This document shows, one piece after another, positions 54,097 through 63,036 of a DNA stretch of 64,000 nt; the stretch's first letter is position 1, and every line of letters begins with the position of its first letter. The stretch is from NCBI RefSeq assembly GCF_018798885.1, contig NZ_CP076361.1:1711501-1775500 (forward strand), written 5' to 3'. A program made the translations under genes and the position numbers. The stretch comes from Gemmobacter fulvus (lineage in GTDB: Bacteria > Pseudomonadota > Alphaproteobacteria > Rhodobacterales > Rhodobacteraceae). The notes beneath the pieces were generated by a model. The model did not search any database and was not told the DNA's origin. It saw only the letters and a list, made by a program, of their open reading frames with translations.

Positions 54097-55491
54097 ATGG
54101 CCAAGACCGATTGGAAAGCCGAAGCAAAGGCGCTGAAGAAGAAACTGAAGAAAAAGGTTTCCGATCTGTCAGCGCAATTGGCCGAAGCGGGGGCCGCTGT
54201 TGGGGCCGAAGTGGCGGATGCAGCCGAAACGGCGGTGGCGGCGGTCAAGAAGGCGGCAAAGCCTGTCTCGCCGCTGGCTCCCAAGGACGGGTTTCCCAAG
54301 CTGCCGGTGATCAAGGGCGCGTCTTTCGCGGCAATCGGGGCCGGGATCAAATACCAGAATCGCAAGGATGTAATGCTGGTGCATCTGGCCCCCGGCACCA
54401 CCGTGGCAGGGGTGTTCACCCGCTCCTCCACCCGGTCGGGCTGTGTGCGTGATTGTCAGGACAAGCTGGCGATGAAAGTTCCCGCCGGGGCGGGGGCGGC
54501 CATCGTTGTCAACTCCGGCAATTCCAATGCCTTTACCGGCAAGGTCGGCGATGCGGCTGTGGCCGCCGTCACCGGCGGCGTGGCCGAGGCGCTGGCGCTG
54601 CCCGCCTCGCGCGTGTTTTCCTCCTCCACCGGCGTGATCGGCGAGCCGCTGCCCTTCGAGAAGATCACTGCCGTCATTCCGCAACTGACCGCAGATCTGA
54701 CCGAAGAGGCCATCCAGATGGCCGCCGAAGCCATCATGACCACTGACACCTTCCCGAAAGGGGCGGCTGCGGTGATCGAGGGCGAGGGCGGGCCGATCCA
54801 TATTTCGGGCATCGCCAAAGGCTCGGGCATGATCGCGCCCGACATGGCTACGATGCTGGTCTATCTGTTCACCGATGCCAAGATCAGCGCCGCCAATCTG
54901 CAAAAGATGCTGGCGCGCAATGTCGACAGCACCTTCAACTCCATCACCGTCGACAGCGACACCTCGACCTCCGACACGCTGCTGCTCTGCGCCACCGGCC
55001 AGTCCGCTGCCGCCGAGGTGAAGGGCCCGGTGGCAAAGGCCTTTGAGGCGGCGCTGCGCGAGGTGATGATGAGCCTCGCGCATCAGGTGATCCGCGATGG
55101 CGAAGGCGCCACGAAATTCGTGGAAATCCGCGTGACAGGCGCCGCCTCGCCCGAAGATGCGGGCCGGGTTGCCATGTCCATCGCCAATTCGCCGCTGGTG
55201 AAAACGGCGGTGGCCGGGCAGGATCCGAACTGGGGTCGCATCGTGGCCGCAATCGGCAAATCCGGCGCTGCGGCAGACCGGGACCGGCTGAAGATCACCT
55301 TTGGCGATATTCTGGTGGCCGAAAAGGGCTGGCGCAACCCGGCCTATCGTGAAGAGGATGGGGCGGCCTATATGCTACGCGACGAATTGGTGATCGGCGT
55401 TGATCTGGGTCTTGGGCGGGCCGCACGCACTGTCTGGACCTGCGATCTGACCGACCGCTATATCGCCATCAATGCGGATTACCGCTCTTGA
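54097..55491 (+). CDS. argJ: bifunctional glutamate N-acetyltransferase/ornithine acetyltransferase with N-terminal extension
   Basis: A 464-residue ArgJ for arginine biosynthesis. The self-cleavage Thr is Thr252 in KGSGMIAPDMATML, and the family body begins around residue 57 (VSPLAP, FPKLPVIKG). Residues 1-56 are an extra Lys/Ala-rich, amphipathic helix-forming segment absent from typical ArgJ of about 405-415 residues. Its start is well supported by AGAGGGGGAAAACC directly upstream, and no later ATG with a good Shine-Dalgarno lies before the conserved part. mutT follows with a TTGA overlap. Confidence 0.93.
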   Translation: MAKTDWKAEAKALKKKLKKKVSDLSAQLAEAGAAVGAEVADAAETAVAAVKKAAKPVSPLAPKDGFPKLPVIKGASFAAIGAGIKYQNRKDVMLVHLAPGTTVAGVFTRSSTRSGCVRDCQDKLAMKVPAGAGAAIVVNSGNSNAFTGKVGDAAVAAVTGGVAEALALPASRVFSSSTGVIGEPLPFEKITAVIPQLTADLTEEAIQMAAEAIMTTDTFPKGAAAVIEGEGGPIHISGIAKGSGMIAPDMATMLVYLFTDAKISAANLQKMLARNVDSTFNSITVDSDTSTSDTLLLCATGQSAAAEVKGPVAKAFEAALREVMMSLAHQVIRDGEGATKFVEIRVTGAASPEDAGRVAMSIANSPLVKTAVAGQDPNWGRIVAAIGKSGAAADRDRLKITFGDILVAEKGWRNPAYREEDGAAYMLRDELVIGVDLGLGRAARTVWTCDLTDRYIAINADYRS

Positions 55492-55886
55492 AAATCGTCC
55501 TTGTCGCCGCCGTGGCGCTCATTGATGCCGATGGCCGGGTGTTGCTGGCGCAACGCCCGGAAGGCAAATCCCTTGCCGGGTTGTGGGAGTTTCCGGGCGG
55601 CAAGGTGGAGCCGGGGGAAACCCCGGAAGTCGCGCTGATCCGCGAACTGAAGGAAGAGCTGGGCATCGACACCTGGAAAAGCTGCCTCGCGCCGCTGACC
55701 TTTGCCAGCCATGCCTATGAGCAGTTTCACCTGCTGATGCCGCTTTTTGCCTGCCGCCGCTGGGAGGGCACGCCGACCGGCCGCGAGGGCCAGCGACTCA
55801 GTTGGGCACGCGCGGATAAACTCAAAGACTACCCCATGCCACCCGCAGACATCCCTCTGATACCAATCTTGCGCGACTGGCTATAA
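55488..55886 (+). CDS. mutT: 8-oxo-dGTP diphosphatase (MutT, Nudix hydrolase)
   Basis: A 132-residue Nudix enzyme that removes oxidised dGTP from the nucleotide pool. The Nudix box runs from Gly37 to about Glu58 (GGKVEPGETPEVALIRELKE, then ELG). The LWEFPGGKVE context and length are those of MutT proper. It starts at a TTG that overlaps the argJ stop by 4 bases, so it is translationally coupled. Confidence 0.92.
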   Translation: MKIVLVAAVALIDADGRVLLAQRPEGKSLAGLWEFPGGKVEPGETPEVALIRELKEELGIDTWKSCLAPLTFASHAYEQFHLLMPLFACRRWEGTPTGREGQRLSWARADKLKDYPMPPADIPLIPILRDWL

Positions 55887-55999
55887 AACAGGCAAAAATA
55901 GTGCTGAGACGGCCGGAATTGCGACGTTTTTGTTATTCCAAAGTTAAGCCTTTTGTCGCTATCCTGTCATACGAGGCTGCATATTTGGGGGGAGACAGA

Positions 56000-56140
56000 A
56001 TGCTGCGCACGATATCTTTGGGAAGCTGTATTTCGGTTCAGGGCGTCGTTGTCGGCAAGACCGCCGATGGCAAGCTGATGGTTCGCGTCGATGACAAGAC
56101 CTTTGTCGGCTATCCCGTATCAGGTGCCCGCGCCGCCTGA
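56000..56140 (+). CDS. 46-residue protein of unknown function
   Basis: A short gene encoding a 46-residue basic protein with an alternating hydrophobic pattern (TISLGSCISVQGVVVGKTADG, KLMVRVDDKTFVGYPV) suggesting a small beta-strand fold. GGGGGGAGACAGA gives a very strong Shine-Dalgarno at the right spacing. An in-frame extension to 55901 is not needed. It is followed after 40 bases by a terminator shared with infB. I recognise no family with a known role. Expression is supported by the ribosome-binding site only. Confidence 0.6.
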   Translation: MLRTISLGSCISVQGVVVGKTADGKLMVRVDDKTFVGYPVSGARAA

Positions 56141-56179
56141 TCCTTGCAGCCAGATCGCTGAGATCCGATAGAATAGACA

Positions 56180-56204
56180 AAGGCCGGGCATCTCGCCCGG
56201 CCTT
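56180..56204. terminator. bidirectional terminator between the 46-residue gene and infB
   Basis: AAGGCCGGGC and GCCCGGCCTT make a perfect 10-bp stem with a 5-base loop. On the minus strand it is followed by TGTCTATTC and closes the rimP-nusA-infB operon; on the plus strand GTTCATTTC follows. Confidence 0.85.
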
Positions 56205-56226
56205 GTTCATTTCTGGCGTCGCAAGA

Positions 56227-58812
56227 TCAGTCCAGCTTGCGCTGGACCTCCTCGCGTTCAAAGATCTCGATGACATCGCCGGGGCGGATGTCTTCGTAGC
56301 GTTCAAAGGCCATGCCACATTCCTGGCCCGACTGCACTTCCTTGACCTCATCCTTGAAGCGTTTGAGGGTCTTGAGCGTGCCTTCGTGGATGACCACACT
56401 GTCACGCAGCAGGCGCACACCGGCAGAGCGGCGGGCGATGCCCTCGGTGACGATACAGCCAGCCACCATGCCAACGCCGGTGACCTTGAACACTTCCTTG
56501 ATCTGCGCATAACCGATGAAGGTTTCGCGCACTTCGGCCTTGAGCAGGCCCGAGGCCGCCGCTTTGATATCATCCATCAGATCATAGATGATCGAGTAAT
56601 AGCGCAGCTCGACCCCCTTCTGATGGGCGGTGTTGCGCGCCGAAGCATTGGCACGCACGTTGAAGCCGATCACCGGCGCGCCCGAGGCTTCTGCCAGCGT
56701 CACGTCCGATTCGGTGATGGCGCCAACGCCGTAATGCAGGATGCGCACGCGCACCTCGGCATTGCCAACCTTTTCCAGCGCCTGCACGATGGCCTCGGCA
56801 GAGCCCTGAACATCGGCCTTCACCACCACCGGCAGTTCGGCAACGCTCTGATCCGCCTTGGCTTTCGCCATCAGCTGTTCCATCGTCACCGCCGCACCGG
56901 CAGCCGCACGTTTGTCACGTGTTGCGCTTTCACGATAGGTTGCGATTTCGCGCGCCTGAGCTTCGGTTTCCACCACGTTCAGCACGTCACCGGCTTGCGG
57001 CGTGCCGTTCAGGCCCAGCACTTCAACCGGAACCGACGGACCGGCCTCGGTGACCACATCGCCCTTGTCGTTGATCAGCGCCCGCACCTTGCCCCACTGC
57101 TCGCCCACGACGAAGATATCGCCTTTCTTGAGCGTGCCGTGCTGCACCAAAACAGTTGCCACTGGGCCACGGCCGACATCCAGCTTGGCTTCGATCACTG
57201 CACCCATTGCCGCACGGGCAGGGTTGGCGCGCAGTTCCAGAATCTCGGCCTGAAGCGCGATAGCTTCCAGCAGGTTATCAAGGCCCTGGCCGGTCTTGGC
57301 CGAAACTTCGACATCCTGCACATCGCCCGACATTTCTTCGACGACGACTTCGTGTTGCAGCAGGTCGGTGCGGACCTTGGTCGGGTTCGCGCCGTGCTTG
57401 TCGACCTTGTTGATGGCCACGATCATCGGCACTTTCGCCGCTTTCGCGTGATTGATCGCCTCGATCGTCTGCGGCATCACGGCATCATCTGCCGCAACCA
57501 CCAGCACCACGATATCCGTCACATGCGCGCCACGGGCCCGCATCGAGGTGAAGGCCGCGTGGCCGGGCGTATCGAGGAAGGTCAACAGCGCGCCGTTTTC
57601 GGTTTTCACCTGATAGGCACCGATGTGCTGGGTGATCCCGCCAGCCTCGCCAGAGACCACATTCGCCTTGCGAATCGCATCCAGAAGCGAGGTTTTGCCG
57701 TGGTCGACGTGGCCCATGATGGTCACGATCGGCGGACGCGGCAGCAGATCCTCGGCCTTGTCCTGAACCGAATCGATCACCTGTTCCACGTCGGAATCCG
57801 ACACGCGCACCGCGCGGTGGCCGAATTCCTCGATCACCAGCTCGGCCGTATCGGCGTCGATGGTCTGGTTCATGGTGACCATCATGCCCATTTTCATGAG
57901 CGACTTGACCACATCGGCGGCGCGTTCCGCCATCCGGTTGGCCAGTTCCTGCACCACGATCGTTTCCGGCAGCTGCACATCGCGCACCTGCTTTTCGGGC
58001 TTCTGACCGAAGCCCATCGCCTTCTGGCGGGCCTTTTCCTGCTTGCGCTTCATCGCGGCGAGCGAGCGTGTGCGCCCGCCCTCGCCATCCAGCGCGGCGT
58101 TCAGGGTCAGCTTGCCGGCGCGGCGGCCATCGTCGCCCTTGTTCTTGGACGTGCGATCCCGGTCTTCGCGTTCGCGGTCGGTCTTGCGCGGGCTGAGGCC
58201 GGGTTTGGCCGAGGCCGGGCCACGGTTGTCCTCGGTCGCGGCAGGGGCCGCGGCGGGCGCGTCCTTTTCCTTGGCGGCGGGGCTCGCAGGCTGATCTTTC
58301 GGCTGTGCCGATTTCGGGCGGGTGCCCAGAACATCGGCTTTGCGGGCCGCAGCAGCCGCGAGTTTCGCTTCGGCTTCGGCACGCGCCGCGCGCTCTTCTT
58401 CTTCGGCCTTGGCTTTCAGCGCGGCCTCACGGGCACGCTCTTCCTGCTCTTTGGCCTCGATCTCGTCGCGGCGACGCTGACGATCTTCTTCGCGCTGACG
58501 ATCTTCGGCCGCGCGGCGGATGTTGTCTTCCTGTTCGCGCGCTTTCGCAGCACGAAGCGCCGCCAGACGGCGCTCCATCTCGGCATCGGAAATCCCGGCC
58601 GGACGTTTGGAGGGATCTCCCAGATGCGGCGCAGAGCCGCCCGCGGCAGCACCACCCGTCGCACCCGGTTTCGGAACCACAACGCGCTTGCGTTTGGTTT
58701 CCACCACCACGCTCTTTGTGCGGCCATGGGAGAAGCTCTGCTTCACCTGACCGGAACGCGGCGTGTTGCCACCACCAAGCCCAAGGGGTTTTTTGCCGTC
58801 TGTATCGCTCAT
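56227..58812 (-). CDS. infB: translation initiation factor IF-2
   Basis: An 861-residue GTPase that places initiator tRNA on the 30S subunit. Residues 1-280 are the charged, Ala/Glu/Arg-rich N-terminal region with long coiled-coil stretches. The G domain follows with GHVDHGKT at about residue 366, DTPGHAAF and NKVDKHGA, then domains II-IV. Alphaproteobacterial length is typical. It is last in the rimP-nusA-ylxR-infB operon, with a 4-base overlap to the upstream gene and a strong terminator behind it. Confidence 0.97.
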   Translation of the reverse strand: MSDTDGKKPLGLGGGNTPRSGQVKQSFSHGRTKSVVVETKRKRVVVPKPGATGGAAAGGSAPHLGDPSKRPAGISDAEMERRLAALRAAKAREQEDNIRRAAEDRQREEDRQRRRDEIEAKEQEERAREAALKAKAEEEERAARAEAEAKLAAAAARKADVLGTRPKSAQPKDQPASPAAKEKDAPAAAPAATEDNRGPASAKPGLSPRKTDREREDRDRTSKNKGDDGRRAGKLTLNAALDGEGGRTRSLAAMKRKQEKARQKAMGFGQKPEKQVRDVQLPETIVVQELANRMAERAADVVKSLMKMGMMVTMNQTIDADTAELVIEEFGHRAVRVSDSDVEQVIDSVQDKAEDLLPRPPIVTIMGHVDHGKTSLLDAIRKANVVSGEAGGITQHIGAYQVKTENGALLTFLDTPGHAAFTSMRARGAHVTDIVVLVVAADDAVMPQTIEAINHAKAAKVPMIVAINKVDKHGANPTKVRTDLLQHEVVVEEMSGDVQDVEVSAKTGQGLDNLLEAIALQAEILELRANPARAAMGAVIEAKLDVGRGPVATVLVQHGTLKKGDIFVVGEQWGKVRALINDKGDVVTEAGPSVPVEVLGLNGTPQAGDVLNVVETEAQAREIATYRESATRDKRAAAGAAVTMEQLMAKAKADQSVAELPVVVKADVQGSAEAIVQALEKVGNAEVRVRILHYGVGAITESDVTLAEASGAPVIGFNVRANASARNTAHQKGVELRYYSIIYDLMDDIKAAASGLLKAEVRETFIGYAQIKEVFKVTGVGMVAGCIVTEGIARRSAGVRLLRDSVVIHEGTLKTLKRFKDEVKEVQSGQECGMAFERYEDIRPGDVIEIFEREEVQRKLD

Positions 58813-59456
58813 GCCGTCTTCGTATCCCTTCCGGCGGTCTCGCCGCCGACTTGCCCACCCGCTCCGCCAAATCGGAGCCCGGTAAGCCTTGCCGCTTCCT
58901 CTACAACACGGTTGCTGAGTCCACCAGCCGCAAGCGCGCCGTGTATTGCATGTTCACGACCGAATGCCAAACCCATTTCCTGGGCTGTCAGACAACTGAT
59001 GAACTTGCCCGTTCCTTCCGGCGGCCTGAGCTTGGATTTCCCCCGCTCCGACCCGTCACTGGCCTGAATCAGGACGCGTGCCTGACCGGAGACCAGCCAA
59101 TCCTTCACCTTCTCGTAGCCGGTGATCGCCAGCCCGGCCTTGCGGGCAAGGCTCAGCAGATCCACGGTGCGCCGCGCCAGCAGACCTTCGATCAGATCGG
59201 ACAGCCCGTCCGGCACCTTTGCGGGTTGCCGGGCGGCGCGGGAAAACAGCCCCTTCGCCGCCGCCCTGTCGATCAACGCGCGGTCCGCTGCCACATAGAT
59301 GCCCCTGCCGGGCAGGCGGCCCAGCAGGTCCGGCACCACCATGCCATCAGGGCCCAGCACAAAGCGGATCAACCCGCCTTTGGGCTGGCTTTCACCGGAG
59401 GCAATGCACTTGCGCTCCGGGTCTTGCGTCGTATCTGTCCGGCCCCCGCGTGTCAC
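58809..59456 (-). CDS. YlxR/DUF448 - L7Ae fusion RNA-binding protein
   Basis: A 215-residue RNA-binding protein with an N-terminal YlxR (DUF448) domain (about 10-85; [20 protein letters not shown] and [14 protein letters not shown]). A C-terminal L7Ae/ribosomal-protein-like domain (about 95-200; [20 protein letters not shown]) follows. The first domain has lost some of the usual GRGAY pattern (GRGIY here). The gene lies between nusA and infB in many bacteria and its product is thought to bind RNA or RNase P; here the two domains are fused. ATGA overlap with infB. Confidence 0.85.
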   Translation of the reverse strand: MTRGGRTDTTQDPERKCIASGESQPKGGLIRFVLGPDGMVVPDLLGRLPGRGIYVAADRALIDRAAAKGLFSRAARQPAKVPDGLSDLIEGLLARRTVDLLSLARKAGLAITGYEKVKDWLVSGQARVLIQASDGSERGKSKLRPPEGTGKFISCLTAQEMGLAFGREHAIHGALAAGGLSNRVVEEAARLTGLRFGGAGGQVGGETAGRDTKTA

Positions 59457-59476
59457 GCCTGGTGCTCCGAGGCCAA

Positions 59477-61099
59477 TCAGGCCTCGGCCTCCTCTTCGTC
59501 GTCGCCGTCGACTTCCGCGTCGTCCGTCTCGGTGGCGAGTTCGGTCGGGTCCACCCAGCCCAGCATCACGCGGGCCGTCATCACCAAATGCTGCGCCTCT
59601 TCCAGCGAAACGTCAAACTTTTCAAGCACACCGTCGTCCTTCTTGCGCTGGCCGTTCTCGGTGGTCCAGCCACCGGCCAGCTCCCAGTCGGCGCAGGTCG
59701 CAAAGTCTTCCAGCGTCTTGATGCCATCCTTGGCCAGCGCCTCGATCATCTGCGGCGTCAGACCTTCAAAATTGAACAGGCTGTCATCGACACCCAGCGC
59801 CCGCGCGGTTTCAATCGCCTTGCGGTTCTGTTCTTCGATGTAGTCCCGTGCGCGCGCCTGAAGCTCGCCCGCCGTGCCCTCATCAAAGCCATCAATCGAC
59901 AGAAGCTCGTCCTGTTCGACGTAGGCCACTTCTTCCAGATTGGTGAAGCCTTCCGCGACCAGCAGCTGCGCCATCATCTCGTCAATGTCGAGCGTGTCCA
60001 TGAACAGCTTGGTGCGTTCTGCGAATTCGGCCTGACGACGCGCCGATTCTTCGGCTTCGGTCATGATGTCGATATCGAGGCCGGTCAGCTGCGATGCCAG
60101 ACGCACGTTCTGGCCACGACGGCCGATGGCGAGGCTCAGCTGCTCGTCCGGCACCACGACTTCGATCTTGCCCGCGTCATCGTCGATCACAACCTTCGAC
60201 ACTTCGGCCGGTTGCAGCGCGTTCACGAGGAAGGTCGCCTGATCCTGATTCCACGGAATGATGTCGATCTTTTCGCCCTGAAGCTCGTTCACCACGGCCT
60301 GCACACGGCTGCCGCGCATCCCGACGCAGGCGCCGACCGGATCAATCGAGTTGTCATAGGAAATCACCGCAATCTTGGCGCGCGACCCCGGATCCCGCGC
60401 CACAGCCTTGATTTCAATGATGTTGTCATAGATTTCCGGCACTTCCATCTTGAACAGTTCGGCCATGAACTGCGGGTCGGTGCGGCTGAGGAACACCTGC
60501 GGGCCACGCGCTTCGCGACGCACATCCTTGATGTAGCAGCGGATCCGGTCATTCGGGCGATAGCTTTCGCGGCCGATCTTTTCGTTGCGGCGCAGGATGC
60601 CTTCACCCCGACCGATATCCACGATCAGGTTGCCATATTCCTCGCGCTTGACCACACCATTGATGATGGTGCCCTTGCGGTCCTTGAATTCATCATACTG
60701 GCGATCCCGCTCGGCTTCGCGCACCTTTTGCAGGATCACCTGCTTGGCGCTTTGCGCGGCGATGCGGCCCAGATCCACCGGCGGCACCTCGTCGATCACT
60801 TCGTCGCCGATCTGCGGGTCGGACAGGTAGGATTTCGCCTGTTTGACCGTCAGCTGGGCGTGGTGATTCTCCACCTCCTCATCCGCCACAACGGTGCGGA
60901 TGCGGGCAAAGGTGGCACGGCCGGTCTTGCGGTCGATCTTCACCCGGATGTCGAGCTCCGAGCCATAGCGCGATTTGGCAGCACGGGCGAGGGATTCCTC
61001 CATCGCCTGAATGACCAGATCGGGGTCGATCATCTTTTCGCGTGCGACCGCTTCGGCGGTTTGAAGCAGTTCCAGCTGGTTCGCAGACGTAATCGCCAT
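59477..61099 (-). CDS. nusA: transcription termination/antitermination factor NusA
   Basis: A 540-residue elongation factor. The N-terminal RNA-polymerase-binding domain (about 1-130), S1 domain, two KH domains (with GMRGSRVQAVVNELQGEKIDI and AIGRRGQNVRLASQLTGLDID) and two C-terminal acidic helix-hairpin repeats are visible. The tail is very acidic. It regulates pausing, termination and antitermination, and in E. coli controls its own operon. It lies 17 bases downstream of rimP. Confidence 0.97.
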   Translation of the reverse strand: MAITSANQLELLQTAEAVAREKMIDPDLVIQAMEESLARAAKSRYGSELDIRVKIDRKTGRATFARIRTVVADEEVENHHAQLTVKQAKSYLSDPQIGDEVIDEVPPVDLGRIAAQSAKQVILQKVREAERDRQYDEFKDRKGTIINGVVKREEYGNLIVDIGRGEGILRRNEKIGRESYRPNDRIRCYIKDVRREARGPQVFLSRTDPQFMAELFKMEVPEIYDNIIEIKAVARDPGSRAKIAVISYDNSIDPVGACVGMRGSRVQAVVNELQGEKIDIIPWNQDQATFLVNALQPAEVSKVVIDDDAGKIEVVVPDEQLSLAIGRRGQNVRLASQLTGLDIDIMTEAEESARRQAEFAERTKLFMDTLDIDEMMAQLLVAEGFTNLEEVAYVEQDELLSIDGFDEGTAGELQARARDYIEEQNRKAIETARALGVDDSLFNFEGLTPQMIEALAKDGIKTLEDFATCADWELAGGWTTENGQRKKDDGVLEKFDVSLEEAQHLVMTARVMLGWVDPTELATETDDAEVDGDDEEEAEA

Positions 61100-61116
61100 G
61101 ATATCCCTCTTGGCCT

Positions 61117-61728
61117 TCAGTGTTTGGTCGCAGGGGTTTCCGACTCTTCGTCGTCATCCCCGTCGGTTTCTTCGATCTCGTCGAACTGGCTTTCATCGAC
61201 AATGCCCGCAGCCTTGCGCTGGCGCAGCATTTCTGCGATCAGCTCGTCGGTCAGCAGCAGCTTCGCATCCGACAGCCAGTCGAATTGCAGACCGATGGTG
61301 ACGCTTTCGCCACCCTCTTCGATCTCGATCAGCACCTCGTCGCCTTCGGTGCCCGCCAGCACGCCCTTGAAGCGGCGGCGGCCGTCGATCAGCTCGGTTG
61401 TCTCAAGCCGCGCCTCGTAATCCGACCACATGTCGAAATCCTTCAGGCGGGTCAGCGGCCGGTCGATACCGGGCGAGGAGACTTCGAGGATATAGTTTTC
61501 CTCGATCGGGTCTTCCACATCCAGAACGGCGGACACGGCGGTCGAAATGGCGGCACATTCGTCCACTTCGATGCCGCCATCCGGACGATCTGCCATGATT
61601 TGCAGCGTCCGCATCTTGCCGCCCATCAGACGGATGCGCACCAGTTCGAAGCCGAGGCCTTCGATGACGGGGCCGACGATATCCGCAAGGCGGCGATCAA
61701 TGGCGGTTTTGGCGATGAGGTCGGACAT
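61117..61728 (-). CDS. rimP: ribosome maturation factor RimP
   Basis: A 203-residue 30S assembly factor. The N-terminal alpha/beta domain ([41 protein letters not shown]) and C-terminal SH3-like barrel are typical, followed by an acidic tail of about 25 residues. It is the first gene of the nusA-infB operon. An intrinsic terminator lies 19 bases upstream of its ATG. Confidence 0.95.
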   Translation of the reverse strand: MSDLIAKTAIDRRLADIVGPVIEGLGFELVRIRLMGGKMRTLQIMADRPDGGIEVDECAAISTAVSAVLDVEDPIEENYILEVSSPGIDRPLTRLKDFDMWSDYEARLETTELIDGRRRFKGVLAGTEGDEVLIEIEEGGESVTIGLQFDWLSDAKLLLTDELIAEMLRQRKAAGIVDESQFDEIEETDGDDDEESETPATKH

Positions 61729-61746
61729 CTATGTTCCAAAAACAAA

Positions 61747-61769
61747 AAACGGGCTCACAGGGCCCGTTT
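61747..61769 (-). terminator. intrinsic terminator just upstream of rimP (possible attenuator)
   Basis: AAACGGGC and GCCCGTTT form a perfect 8-bp stem with a 7-base loop; the minus strand continues TTTGTTTTT. It sits between a candidate promoter (61822-61850) and the rimP ATG at 61728. Transcription of the operon from that promoter would have to read through it. Confidence 0.8.
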
Positions 61770-61821
61770 GCATCTTACGATGGGCTTCCGGTGTGGACCC
61801 GAAAGCGCCGCTGTTGAAGGG

Positions 61822-61850
61822 GACATAGCGCAGGTTTCCTGCAATTGCAA
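61822..61850 (-). promoter_or_regulatory. candidate rimP operon promoter
   Basis: On the minus strand TTGCAA (61845-61850) and TATGTC (61822-61827) are separated by exactly 17 bases. This is a fair match to an alphaproteobacterial sigma-70 promoter, weak at the -10. It lies about 95 bases upstream of rimP and downstream of the terC stop. Confidence 0.4.
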
Positions 61851-61868
61851 GGGGAGGCCTTGCGGAGG

Positions 61869-61897
61869 CCGGGGACGGCGCAACAGGCCGCCCCCGG
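61869..61897 (-). terminator. GC-rich hairpin after terC
   Basis: CCGGGG at 61869-61874 pairs with CCCCGG at 61892-61897, with an inner CGGC/GCCG stem. It starts 10 bases after the terC stop. No T-run follows, so termination strength is uncertain. Confidence 0.45.
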
Positions 61898-61906
61898 CAT
61901 GGACCG

Positions 61907-62884
61907 TTATGCCTCGACCACCTGATCTTTCGTTTTCCACAGCGACACCACGATCCCGGCACCCAGGATCGCGAAGGTGATGCCCAGCGACCAGGCCGGC
62001 GGGAACTTCTCCCAGCCCATCAGATCCGCGATGAAGATCTTGGAGCCGATGAACACCAGCAGGATCGACAGCGCATATTTCAGATAGGCGAAGCGGTGCA
62101 GAATGGCCGACAGCGCGAAATACAGCGCCCGCAGGCCCAGAATGGCAAAGATGTTCGACGTATAGACGATGAACGGGTCGGTGGTGATGGTGAATACGGC
62201 AGGCACCGAATCCACCGCAAAGACCAGATCCGCGATTTCGATCATCACCAGCGCCAGAAACAGCGGCGTGGCAAAGCGCACCAGACGCCCGGTTTCGGGA
62301 TGCGGTTTCTTCACAAAGAAATCATGCCCATGCAGATCGTCGGTGACATGGAACCACCGCTTCATCACCCGCAACACCGGGTTGGCGTGCAGGTCAGGCT
62401 CTTTGTCCGAGGAAAACAGCATCTTGATCCCGGTCAGGATCAAGAACACCGCAAAGATATACAGAACCCAGTGATATTCCGCGACCAGCGTCGCCCCCAG
62501 CCCGATCATGATGCCCCGCAGCACGATCACCCCCAGGATGCCCCAGAACAGCACCCGGTGCTGATAGATGCGCGGCACGGCAAAAAAGCCGAAGATCAGC
62601 GCGATGACAAAGATATTGTCCAGTGCGAGGGTTTTTTCGACGACAAAGGCCGTCAGATATTGCGCCGTTGCGGTCGCCCCCATCTGCCACCAGACAAAGC
62701 CCGAAAAGGCCAGCCCGAGGGCGATGTAGAAGGCCGACATCCGCAGACTTTCGGCCACCCCGATCTCGTGATCGGTCTTGTTTGTCACGCCCAGATCCAG
62801 TGCCAGCAGCCCCAGAACCAGCGTCAGGAACACGGCCCACATCCAGACCGGCGTTCCCATGAAGAGTATTGTTAAAATGTCCAT
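61907..62884 (-). CDS. TerC family integral membrane protein
   Basis: A 325-residue inner-membrane protein of the TerC/Alx family with about nine hydrophobic helices. The family's conserved acidic membrane residues are seen in LALDNIFVIALIF and LVMIEIADLVFAVDSVPAVF. Characterised relatives export Mn2+ or load metal onto exported proteins. The start at 62884 has GGAGG six bases upstream, but that GGAGG is one arm of a perfect hairpin (62886-62922), and the leader contains further stems, so translation is probably regulated. Confidence 0.9.
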   Translation of the reverse strand: MDILTILFMGTPVWMWAVFLTLVLGLLALDLGVTNKTDHEIGVAESLRMSAFYIALGLAFSGFVWWQMGATATAQYLTAFVVEKTLALDNIFVIALIFGFFAVPRIYQHRVLFWGILGVIVLRGIMIGLGATLVAEYHWVLYIFAVFLILTGIKMLFSSDKEPDLHANPVLRVMKRWFHVTDDLHGHDFFVKKPHPETGRLVRFATPLFLALVMIEIADLVFAVDSVPAVFTITTDPFIVYTSNIFAILGLRALYFALSAILHRFAYLKYALSILLVFIGSKIFIADLMGWEKFPPAWSLGITFAILGAGIVVSLWKTKDQVVEA

Positions 62885-63001
62885 CCCTGACCTCCTTGCA
62901 TGTTGCTGCGCTTGAGGTCAGGCCGAAGGCTCCGGGCTGGCATCGAGCGCGCTCGATGCGGTCCGACATCACGACATCTTCATGTCGTCAGAGGGGCCCG
63001 G
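62885..63001 (-). ncRNA. structured 5' leader of terC (terC RNA-motif candidate)
   Basis: On the minus strand, in 5' to 3' order: an outer stem CCGGGC/GCCCGG (62996-63001 with 62932-62937) encloses two perfect hairpins. These are ACGACAT/ATGTCGT (62971-62988) and the 20-base palindrome GCATCGAGCG/CGCTCGATGC (62940-62959). A 9-bp helix GAGGTCAGG/CCTGACCTC (62914-62922 with 62886-62894) follows, burying the terC Shine-Dalgarno. A conserved 'terC RNA motif' upstream of alphaproteobacterial terC genes has been described from comparative genomics; this leader is a good candidate member. The pairing is seen; family identity and ligand are not established here. Confidence 0.6.
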
Positions 63002-63036
63002 TCCGCTTGTCAAAGATGTGATGTGGCGGCGCGGTT

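Noticed and set aside
62885-63001. yybP-ykoY manganese riboswitch in front of terC
   Set aside because: The context is right but I do not find the GGGGAGUA and matching loop sequences of that class; the observed stems fit the separate terC leader candidate better.
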